A stretch of DNA of 13,391 nucleotides, from the NCBI RefSeq assembly GCF_002379585.1, contig NZ_DFUE01000072.1, positions 1 to 13,391 of the forward strand. The letters are read 5' to 3'. How positions within the stretch are numbered: the stretch's first letter is position 1; the number at the start of each line of letters is the position of its first letter. This document shows positions 1 through 6,181 of this stretch, in pieces. The notes beneath the pieces were generated by a model, which saw nothing but the letters and a program-made list of their open reading frames with translations, had not been told where the DNA came from and did not search any database. Source of the stretch: Pseudomonas sp. UBA4194 (lineage in GTDB: Bacteria > Pseudomonadota > Gammaproteobacteria > Pseudomonadales > Pseudomonadaceae). Made by a program: the position numbers and the translations under genes.

Positions 1-10
1 TACAGGGGGG
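1..10. repeat. Probable 3' tail of a REP element cut by the window edge
   Basis: The first bases read TACAGGGGGG, which matches the end (CTCCTACAGGGG) of the REP at 7651-7685. Only the tail would be inside the window, so this rests on about eight bases. The rest of 11-146 is G-rich and non-coding. It has two -10-like hexamers (TAGAAT at 88-93, TATAAC at 115-120) but no convincing -35 partner for either. Confidence 0.35.
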
Positions 11-146
11 TTGTGGCGTGGCGGGGGCGGCGGATGGGCGGTGCAAAAATAACGTGGGGGCCCTCTTCCAAAGCGCCGGGCGATGCCTAGAATAGCCGCT
101 CAGTTGTGGTCCCCTATAACGCTGAATCTCCCCTCCCCGAGCCAAC

Positions 147-536
147 ATGTCCAACGCCAATCCCTGCCTTGAGTGCGGTGCCTGCTGCGCGCACTTCCGT
201 GTGTCTTTCTATTGGGGCGAATGCACCTCGGCCGGTGGCCTGGTGCCTGATGAATGGGTGGTGCAGGTAACACCCAACCGGGTGGCCATGCTGGGCACCG
301 AGTCCAGGCCTTCGCGCTGCGTCGCCTTGGTCGGCGATGTCGGCAAGCCCGGGGTTGGCTGTTCCATGTACGCCCAACGCTCCAGCACCTGCCGAGAGTT
401 CGACGCATCCTGGGAAAACGGCGTGCACAGCCCTTCCTGCGATACCGCCCGCGCGGCGTACGGTTTGCCGCCGTTGCCCGCACCAGGCCTGCTCGGCGCC
501 GCCAGCGAAGCGCTGACGGTGATCACCATCCAGTGA
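147..536 (+). CDS. YkgJ-family cysteine cluster protein (putative Fe-S or zinc binding)
   Basis: A 129-residue soluble protein with nine cysteines. The N-terminal cluster is C7-x2-C10-x2-C13-C14, followed by C26, C58, C72, C82 and C98; the CxxCxxCC start and the later 'CxxFD' element (C82 to D86) are the signature of the YkgJ / CxxCxxCC (UPF0153-like) family. Members are thought to bind a metal or an Fe-S cluster, but no reaction is established for them. Length is normal for the short Pseudomonas members. There is no signal peptide or membrane segment. The ATG at 147 is preferred because the cysteine motif starts only six residues later; the upstream GAG is a weak ribosome binding site. The gene is separated from the stressosome operon by 139 bp and is probably an independent unit. 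Confidence 0.85.
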   Translation: MSNANPCLECGACCAHFRVSFYWGECTSAGGLVPDEWVVQVTPNRVAMLGTESRPSRCVALVGDVGKPGVGCSMYAQRSSTCREFDASWENGVHSPSCDTARAAYGLPPLPAPGLLGAASEALTVITIQ

Positions 537-607
537 ACGCCGGGGGTGTCAACGATGTCCATCTGCACATCCCCAGCAACCTCCGTTTACTCTTTTCTTC
601 TTTCAAA

Positions 608-636
608 TCGACGCACTCGGGCGATTAGCAGATACT
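608..636 (+). promoter_or_regulatory. Possible promoter of the stressosome operon
   Basis: TCGACG (608-613) and GATACT (631-636) are separated by 17 bp, four of six matches each to the sigma-70 boxes. Transcription would start near 643, about 33 bp before the ATG of rsbR. A direct repeat CGCCAGT (638-644 and 649-655, 11 bp apart) sits at the predicted start site. This is the best candidate in the 139-bp gap, but the match is weak. Confidence 0.3.
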
Positions 637-675
637 ACGCCAGTATTTCGCCAGTTTCCCGATCAGGAGCCACGC

Positions 676-1527
676 ATGGCCGCGCTGCAAAATCACACCG
701 TCCAAACATTCGAGTCGCAAAAAGACACCATCGTCGGCCAGTGGTTGGCCAGCCTCGAGGCCAGTGGGGCCACGCGCAACATCAAGGAAGACGACCTCAA
801 ACAGCAAACCCGCGAGTTCTTCGAGCAACTGCTCATCGCGCTGAGCAGCGGCGACTCGCAGAACATTGCCGGCGGCCAATGGGCCGAAGTCCGTCAACTG
901 CTCGAAAAGCTGTCCCACAGCCGTGCCCTGTTGGGTCACGACTCGCACCAGACCGCGCATTTCATCTTCGCCCTCAAAGGCCCCCTGTTCTCGGTGCTTC
1001 AGCGCGCCTACGAAACTGAACCCGCGCTGCTGGCCTCCGAGCTGCTGCAAGTGTCGGAACTGCTCGACGCGCTGGGCATGTACACCATCCGTACCTTCCA
1101 GAAGTCCCGCGAGATGGTCATCAAGCGCCAGCAAGAAGAGCTGCTGGAGCTGTCCACCCCAGTGGTCAAGCTCTGGGAAGGCGTACTCGCGTTGCCAATG
1201 ATCGGCACGCTGGACTCGCAACGTACGCAGGTGGTGATGGAGTCCTTGCTGCAACGCATCGTCGACACCGGCTCGGAAATCGCCATCATCGACATCACCG
1301 GTGTGCCCACCGTGGACACCCTGGTGGCCCAGCATCTGTTGAAGACCGTCACCGCGATTCGCCTGATGGGTGCTGACTGCATCATCAGTGGCGTGCGTCC
1401 GCAGATTGCCCAGACCATCGTCCACCTCGGTCTGGACCTGCAAGGCGTCGTCACCAAGGCCAATCTGGCCGACGCCCTGGCCCTGGCGCTGCGTCGCCTG
1501 AACCTGACCGTCAGCAAGGCGGACTGA
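676..1527 (+). CDS. rsbR: RsbR-like stressosome scaffold (N-terminal sensor domain + STAS)
   Basis: 283 residues. Residues about 1-145 are all-helical and resemble the RsbRD-type N-terminal domain (the stretch W23 to the H88/H91/H95 region); residues about 163-280 are a STAS domain. In B. subtilis RsbR paralogues the N-terminal domain projects from the stressosome as a sensor, and the STAS domain forms the core with RsbS and holds RsbT. The STAS signature is clear: DITGVPTVDT ends at T215, the counterpart by spacing of the RsbT-phosphorylated T205 of B. subtilis RsbRA, and IAQT ends at T247, matching a third site described in Listeria. The position of T171 appears to be S181 (LDSQR). AGGAG at 665-669 is a good ribosome binding site for the ATG at 676. 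The gap to rsbS is 4 bp, so the genes are translationally close. What the N-terminal domain senses cannot be read from the sequence. Confidence 0.9.
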   Translation: MAALQNHTVQTFESQKDTIVGQWLASLEASGATRNIKEDDLKQQTREFFEQLLIALSSGDSQNIAGGQWAEVRQLLEKLSHSRALLGHDSHQTAHFIFALKGPLFSVLQRAYETEPALLASELLQVSELLDALGMYTIRTFQKSREMVIKRQQEELLELSTPVVKLWEGVLALPMIGTLDSQRTQVVMESLLQRIVDTGSEIAIIDITGVPTVDTLVAQHLLKTVTAIRLMGADCIISGVRPQIAQTIVHLGLDLQGVVTKANLADALALALRRLNLTVSKAD

Positions 1528-1531
1528 GCCC

Positions 1532-1894
1532 ATGGAGCGCATCCCTATATTGCAGATGGGCGCGTATCTGCTGGTGACCATCCAGGTCGACATGCATGAC
1601 CAACTCGCCCTGACCTTGCAGGACGATCTGTCGGAAAAGATCAGCAAGACCTCCGCCCGTGGCGTGTTGATCGACATCTCCGCGCTGGACATGGTCGACT
1701 CCTTCATCGGTCGCATGATCGGCACCATCTCCGGCCTGTCACGGATCATGGATGCCGAGACCGTGCTGGTCGGGATGCAACCGGCCGTGGCCATCACTCT
1801 GGTCGAGCTCGGCATGACCCTGCCCGGCGTCAGCACCGCGCTGAACGTCGAGCGTGGGATGCGCCTGCTGCAGGAACGAGTCTCGTCATCATGA
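1532..1894 (+). CDS. rsbS: RsbS-like STAS protein, stressosome core
   Basis: A 120-residue stand-alone STAS domain, about the length of B. subtilis RsbS. The hallmark loop DISALDMVDSFIGR places the phosphorylatable serine at S57, equivalent to S59 of B. subtilis RsbS, which RsbT phosphorylates to release itself from the complex and RsbX dephosphorylates to reset the switch. Later MQPAVAITLVELG is the typical C-terminal STAS helix region. It sits 4 bp after rsbR and its stop overlaps the rsbT start (ATGA at 1891-1894), as expected for subunits needed in fixed ratio. An AAGG at 1516-1519 is a poor, distant ribosome binding site, so translation may depend on coupling to rsbR. Identification is firm because of the conserved phospho-loop and the RST gene order. 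Confidence 0.93.
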   Translation: MERIPILQMGAYLLVTIQVDMHDQLALTLQDDLSEKISKTSARGVLIDISALDMVDSFIGRMIGTISGLSRIMDAETVLVGMQPAVAITLVELGMTLPGVSTALNVERGMRLLQERVSSS

Positions 1895-2295
1895 ACGTGG
1901 TCAACAGCGGCACCCAACCGGTTCGGATCGAGCAGGATGTGGTCCTGGCCCGCCAGACCACGCGCAAGCTGGCCCAGGATTGCGGCATGCGCCTGATCGA
2001 CCTGACCAAGCTGGTCACGGCCGTCAGCGAGCTGGCGCGCAATACCATGGTCTACGGCGGTGGCGGCGACATGGATTGGCAGGTGCTCGACGACGGTGCG
2101 CGCAAAGGCGTGCGCCTGACCTTCCGTGACGAAGGCCCGGGCATTCCCGACCTGAAGCTGGCCATGACCGATGGCTGGACTTCCGGTGGTGGCCTGGGCC
2201 TGGGCCTGACGGGAGCACGGCGGCTGGTGGAGGACTTCGAGCTGGACACCGAGCCTGGCAAGGGCACACGCGTGACGATCGCCCGATGGACATGA
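1891..2295 (+). CDS. rsbT: RsbT-like serine/threonine kinase (GHKL ATPase fold)
   Basis: A 134-residue single-domain GHKL kinase. The ATP site is complete: N-box E47-L-A-R-N51, G1 box D80-E-G-P-G-I, and G2 box G99-G-G-L-G-L-G-L. The length, the N-terminal 'VRIEQD...ARQTTRKLA' pattern and the gene order identify it as RsbT, not RsbW. In B. subtilis RsbT is held by the RsbR/RsbS complex; on stress it phosphorylates the STAS domains, leaves, and switches on a partner protein (RsbU there). No rsbU is present in this window, so the partner here must be something else, most plausibly one of the kinases or the PP2C-type protein encoded just downstream (inference). It overlaps rsbS by 4 bp and the next gene by 10 bp. 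Confidence 0.93.
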   Translation: MNVVNSGTQPVRIEQDVVLARQTTRKLAQDCGMRLIDLTKLVTAVSELARNTMVYGGGGDMDWQVLDDGARKGVRLTFRDEGPGIPDLKLAMTDGWTSGGGLGLGLTGARRLVEDFELDTEPGKGTRVTIARWT

Positions 2296-3302
2296 CTTTC
2301 CCCAGTGCAATCACCCAGGTGGTCAGGCTCGAAGAGCAGAGCCAGGTGGGTGAGGCTCGACGCTGTGCACAGAAACTGGCCGATAGCCTTGGCCTGGACG
2401 CTACGGATGGCGGGCGCGTGGCCCTGGTCGCCACGGAGCTGGCCAGCAACGTGCTCAAGCATGCCGGCCACGGCGAGTTGCACCTGCGCGCCCTGCCCCA
2501 CCCTGAAGCGCCCGGCGTGGAGTTGCTGGCCGTAGACCGCGGCAACGGGTTTGACGTACACGCGTGCATGGCCGACGGCTTTTCCACCCGCGGCACCCAA
2601 GGCATCGGCATGGGCGCCTTGGCGCGCCAGTCCGAGGTATTCGACGTGCACAGTGACAGTCGCGGCTCGGTGGTCTTGGCACGGCTGTATAAAGGTCGCT
2701 CGCAACAGGCTGAGCGGCGCCTGGGCGTTACCCAGCATTCATTGCACGACGACCCGGCCTGCGGCGACGCCTGGCAGGTCAGTTTCAGCAGCGACGGAAT
2801 CAGCGTCCTGGTGGTGGACGGCCTGGGTCACGGCGAAGAGGCAGAAAAGGCCGCTGGTTTTGGCTGTCAGGCCTTCGGTCTGGCGCCTTTCGCCCGTCCC
2901 GAGCAGGTGCTGGAGGATATGCACCAGGCCATGAACGGCAGTCGCGGCGGCGCCGCTGCGCTGGCCCAGTACCTGTATGCCAGCGAGCAGCTGCACTTTG
3001 CCGGCATCGGCAATATCGGCGCATGCCTGGTCAGCCCGGGCAAAACGCGCGGGCTGGCGTCCCATCCCGGTATCGTCGGCGCACAGTTCCGCCGCGTGCA
3101 GCCGTTCAGCTTCAACGACTGCACCGGCCAACTGCTGGTGATGTACAGCGATGGCCTGCAGTCGCGCTGGAACCTGATAGATTATCCCGGCCTGGTGCAC
3201 CGCCACCCAGCCGTCATTGCTACCGTCCTGCACCGCGACTTCTGCCGCGGGCGTGACGATGTCACCGTTGTGGTCATTGCGTTGGAGCCGGCCCATGTCT
3301 GA
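2286..3302 (+). CDS. RsbX-like PP2C/SpoIIE phosphatase fused to an N-terminal anti-sigma-type ATPase domain
   Basis: 338 residues in two parts. Residues about 10-135 form a GHKL/RsbW-like ATPase domain with N-box E51-L-A-S-N55, D84-R-G-N-G and a G2-like T104-Q-G-I-G-M-G110. Residues about 145-333 form a SpoIIE/PP2C phosphatase domain with metal-binding motifs CGD (159-161), DGLGHG (178-183), a GIGNI element (240-244), YSDG (287-290) and RDDVT (323-327). The second part resembles RsbX, which dephosphorylates RsbS and RsbR and so ends the stress response. RsbX of Bacillus is only the phosphatase half, so this is a fusion. Start is ambiguous: ATG at 2286 or at 2292 (the latter gives an ATGA overlap with the rsbT stop); neither has a strong ribosome binding site. 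It overlaps the next gene by 8 bp. Whether the N-terminal domain still has kinase activity cannot be told from sequence. Confidence 0.88.
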   Translation: MDMTFPSAITQVVRLEEQSQVGEARRCAQKLADSLGLDATDGGRVALVATELASNVLKHAGHGELHLRALPHPEAPGVELLAVDRGNGFDVHACMADGFSTRGTQGIGMGALARQSEVFDVHSDSRGSVVLARLYKGRSQQAERRLGVTQHSLHDDPACGDAWQVSFSSDGISVLVVDGLGHGEEAEKAAGFGCQAFGLAPFARPEQVLEDMHQAMNGSRGGAAALAQYLYASEQLHFAGIGNIGACLVSPGKTRGLASHPGIVGAQFRRVQPFSFNDCTGQLLVMYSDGLQSRWNLIDYPGLVHRHPAVIATVLHRDFCRGRDDVTVVVIALEPAHV

Positions 3303-4170
3303 ACCCCTGCCCCTGGATCCCGCCGCCCACGCGGCGCTGGTCAAGCAGTTGCGCGCCGAGGCCGAGGCGCTTCGGGCCGAACTGGATGAAACCAACCAGG
3401 GCGTGTTGGCGCTTTACGCCGAACTGGACAACCAGGCAGAAGAATTGCGCCAGGCGTCGGACCTCAAAAGCCGATTTCTGTCGTACATGAGCCATGAGTT
3501 CCGCACGCCCCTGGGCTCGATCCTCAGCATCACCGGCCTGCTCGCCGATGAAGTGGATGGCCCGTTGGCGGCCGAACAGCACAAACAGGTGGAGTTCATC
3601 ACCGGCGCGGCGCGGGAATTGAGCGACATGGTCGACGACCTGTTGGACCTGGCCAAGATCGAAGCCGGGCGCATCTCCATTTCGCCAGCCTGGTTCGACA
3701 TGCTCGACCTGTTCTCGGCCCTGCGCGGCATGTTCCGACCTATCGTCAATGCCTCCACCGTGGACTTGATCTTCGAGGAGCCGGTAGGCCTGCCGCGTCT
3801 GTACACCGATGACAAGAAGCTCGCCCAGATCTTGCGCAACTTCATTTCCAATTCGCTCAAGTTCACGGTGTCGGGCGAGGTGCGGGTGTCGGCGAGCCTG
3901 GAGAACGAGCAGCAGATACGCTTCGCCGTGACCGATACCGGCATCGGCATCCCGCCCGAGTTGCATGGTGCGCTGTTCGAAGACTTCGCCCAGATCGACT
4001 CACCATTGCAAAAGCGCCTGCGTGGCACCGGCCTTGGGCTGTCGCTGTGCAAACGCTTTGCCGAGCTGCTCGGTGGCCACGTGGGGGTGCACAGCAGCCC
4101 CGGCGTCGGCTCGACCTTTTTCGTAGTGATTCCCCTGGCAGTCGCCCCGGAGCCTGCCCATGATGCGTAA
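3295..4170 (+). CDS. Soluble sensor histidine kinase of the stressosome cluster
   Basis: 291 residues from the ATG at 3295, chosen because GGAG (3284-3287) lies 7 bases upstream and the reading frame further 5' only overlaps the preceding gene. Residues about 12-60 are charged and heptad-like (coiled coil), with no membrane segment or sensory domain. HisKA has the phospho-acceptor H67 in M-S-H-E-F-R-T-P. The catalytic domain has N-box N182-F-I-S-N186, G1 D214-T-G-I-G, F-box F228-E-D-F and G2 G244-T-G-L-G-L-S. All expected catalytic residues are present. The lack of its own sensor suggests input through protein contact, plausibly with RsbT or the fused phosphatase (inference). Related kinases with the same coiled-coil linker are known next to RsbRST modules in Gram-negative bacteria. 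It overlaps the hybrid kinase gene by 11 bp, so the two are probably translated together and may share a phosphorelay. Confidence 0.92.
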   Translation: MSEPLPLDPAAHAALVKQLRAEAEALRAELDETNQGVLALYAELDNQAEELRQASDLKSRFLSYMSHEFRTPLGSILSITGLLADEVDGPLAAEQHKQVEFITGAARELSDMVDDLLDLAKIEAGRISISPAWFDMLDLFSALRGMFRPIVNASTVDLIFEEPVGLPRLYTDDKKLAQILRNFISNSLKFTVSGEVRVSASLENEQQIRFAVTDTGIGIPPELHGALFEDFAQIDSPLQKRLRGTGLGLSLCKRFAELLGGHVGVHSSPGVGSTFFVVIPLAVAPEPAHDA

Positions 4171-6154
4171 CGTGCGCGTACTGATCGTCGACGACAATGC
4201 TGCCACGCGCTACGCGCTGCGTAGGCGCCTCGAGCGGCACGGTATCGTCATCCAGGAAGCCGGCACCGGCGGCGACGGGCTGGCGATGATCGCCGAACAG
4301 GTCCCGGACGCATTGATTCTGGACGTCAATCTGCCGGACATGAGCGGCTTCGACATCGTCAGGGAGCTGCGTGCCCTCCCCGCTACCGCGCTGTTGCCGA
4401 TCGTCCACGTGTCGGCAGCCTCTATCCAGACCGGTGACATCATTACCGGTCTGGAAGCCGGCGCCGATGCCTACCTGATCCATCCGGTGGATCCGGATGT
4501 ACTGCTGGCCACGCTGCGCACGTTGTTGCGGGTCCGCGATACCGAGAACGCTCTGCGCGAAAGTGAGGCGCGCTTTCGGGAAATCTTCGCCAACATCGCG
4601 GCCCCCATCGGCGTGATCAACCAGCAATTGCAGGTGGTCGAATGCAACCATGCTTTCGCCCGGCTGCTCCCCCTGGGCGAACCGTCGGCCAGTCTGCTGA
4701 GCCGTTTCGCTGACGGCCAGCAGGAAGTGATCGAGGATCTTCAGGTGCGCCTGAGCCACGACGAGCGCTGGCGCGGCAACCTGACCCTGCTGGTTGATGG
4801 TCAGCCCCGGGACACCGAATGGCAGCTGTCGCCCTACCGCGCCCCCGGTCAAAGCCTCGTGTTCATCGAAGACGTCACCGAACACCGCCAGCGTGAACGC
4901 CAGCAGCGCCTGCAACTGGCCGATGCGCAAACGCTGCTGGCCCAGGAAGTGGCCGAGCGGGCCCGCACCGAGACGCAACTGCTGCAAGTGCAGAAGATGG
5001 ACGCCCTGGGCAAGCTGACCGGAGGCATCGCCCACGACTTCAACAACCTGCTGACCGGTATCATCACCGGCCTGGAGTTGATCAAGAAGCGCGCCATCGG
5101 CAGCAACCCGCAAGCCCCAGCGCTACCGGCCCAGAGTGCAGTGATCCGTTACGCCGACGCCGCGCTGCAGTCGGCCACCAACGCCGCGGCCCTCACCCAT
5201 CGCATGCTGGCCTTTGCCCGCCAGCAGCCGTTGGACACCCGGCCCATTTCCATCAACGAGCATGTGCACTCGCTGGAGGACCTGCTACGCCGAACCATCG
5301 GTGAACGCATCGCCTTGAGCCTGGACCTGACCCATACGGCAGCGATTGCCATGGTCGATCCGATCCAGTTCGAAAGCGCGGTGCTCAACCTGGTGATCAA
5401 CGCCCGTGATGCCCTGCCCCATGGTGGCAACATCAGCTTGTCGACCTTCGCAGCCTATTCGCGTGGCGACAGCAGCCTGGCCGATGGCGACTATGTCGTG
5501 CTGTCGGTGCGTGACGATGGCACGGGGATCGATCACAGCATTCTGGACAAGGTGTTCGACCCGTTCTTCACCACCAAAGCGGTGGGCAAAGGTACCGGGC
5601 TGGGGCTGTCGACCATCTACGGCTTCGCCCGCCAGTCCGGCGGCGACGTGCGAATCCGCAGCTTGCTGGGCCACGGCACCGAAGTCACCCTGATGCTGCC
5701 TGCCGGTACCGCCCTGGCCTCCCAGCCCAGCGAGCCGGTGCAGGTAGAAAATCGGGGTGCCGGCGAGCACATTCTGGTGGTCGAGGACATGGCGTCGGTG
5801 CGCATGTTCGTCATCGAAGCACTGACCGATGCCGGTTACCGCTGCACCGAGGTCGACAGCGCCACCGATGCTCTGGAGCGACTGCGCCAGGATGCGTCGA
5901 TCCAGCTGCTGCTGACCGACGTTGGGCTGCCGCAGATGAACGGCCGCGACCTGGCCGATGCCGCCCGCCTGCATCGTGCCGAGCTGCCCGTGCTGTTCAT
6001 GACCGGCTATGCCGAAAATGCCCTGGACCTGCAAACGTTCCTCGAAGACCGGATGGATATGGTGATCAAGCCGTTCCGCATGGGCGATTTGCTGGGGCGT
6101 ATTGCCCACCTGCTCGAATCCGAGCCCTCGACCCCGGTAGGTGCTGCGGGCTGA
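4160..6154 (+). CDS. Hybrid sensor histidine kinase, REC-PAS-HisKA-HATPase-REC
   Basis: 664 residues, cytoplasmic, no membrane segment. Order: REC1 about 4-124 (acidic D11-D12, phospho-acceptor D55, S85); PAS about 131-245; coiled linker 245-278; HisKA with H292 in A-H-D-F-N-N; HATPase with N410-L-V-I-N414, D453-G-T-G, F466-D-P-F-F and G478-T-G-L-G-L-S; REC2 about 536-652 (E542-D543, D587, T615, K637). In REC1 the conserved lysine is replaced by histidine (H108-P109), while REC2 is complete. Start at ATG 4160 (an ATG also at 4163) with GGAG at 4149-4152. A likely flow is that the upstream kinase phosphorylates REC1 and this changes H292 activity towards REC2 (inference). No Hpt protein or DNA-binding regulator is encoded in the window, so the final target lies elsewhere. 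It ends 27 bp before the channel gene. Confidence 0.92.
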   Translation: MMRNVRVLIVDDNAATRYALRRRLERHGIVIQEAGTGGDGLAMIAEQVPDALILDVNLPDMSGFDIVRELRALPATALLPIVHVSAASIQTGDIITGLEAGADAYLIHPVDPDVLLATLRTLLRVRDTENALRESEARFREIFANIAAPIGVINQQLQVVECNHAFARLLPLGEPSASLLSRFADGQQEVIEDLQVRLSHDERWRGNLTLLVDGQPRDTEWQLSPYRAPGQSLVFIEDVTEHRQRERQQRLQLADAQTLLAQEVAERARTETQLLQVQKMDALGKLTGGIAHDFNNLLTGIITGLELIKKRAIGSNPQAPALPAQSAVIRYADAALQSATNAAALTHRMLAFARQQPLDTRPISINEHVHSLEDLLRRTIGERIALSLDLTHTAAIAMVDPIQFESAVLNLVINARDALPHGGNISLSTFAAYSRGDSSLADGDYVVLSVRDDGTGIDHSILDKVFDPFFTTKAVGKGTGLGLSTIYGFARQSGGDVRIRSLLGHGTEVTLMLPAGTALASQPSEPVQVENRGAGEHILVVEDMASVRMFVIEALTDAGYRCTEVDSATDALERLRQDASIQLLLTDVGLPQMNGRDLADAARLHRAELPVLFMTGYAENALDLQTFLEDRMDMVIKPFRMGDLLGRIAHLLESEPSTPVGAAG

Positions 6155-6181
6155 CCCGATACATTTGCCAAGGAACGCAGC

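Noticed and set aside
625..2310. 561-residue open frame on the - strand opposite rsbR, rsbS and rsbT
   Set aside because: It is the mirror of three well-identified genes. Its product is rich in Q, G, H and A with no recognisable domain, as expected for antisense frames in high-GC DNA.
3217..3294. Earlier start for the histidine kinase
   Set aside because: The extra 26 residues would lie inside the phosphatase coding end. The ATG at 3295 has GGAG seven bases upstream and follows the overlapping-gene pattern of the operon.
676..3302. A complete sigma-B style partner-switching cascade
   Set aside because: No RsbV, RsbU, stand-alone RsbW or sigma-factor gene is present in the window; only the upstream stressosome part is encoded.
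3863..5113. 416-residue open frame on the - strand opposite the two kinase genes
   Set aside because: Antisense to conserved HATPase, REC and PAS coding sequence, with no domain of its own.
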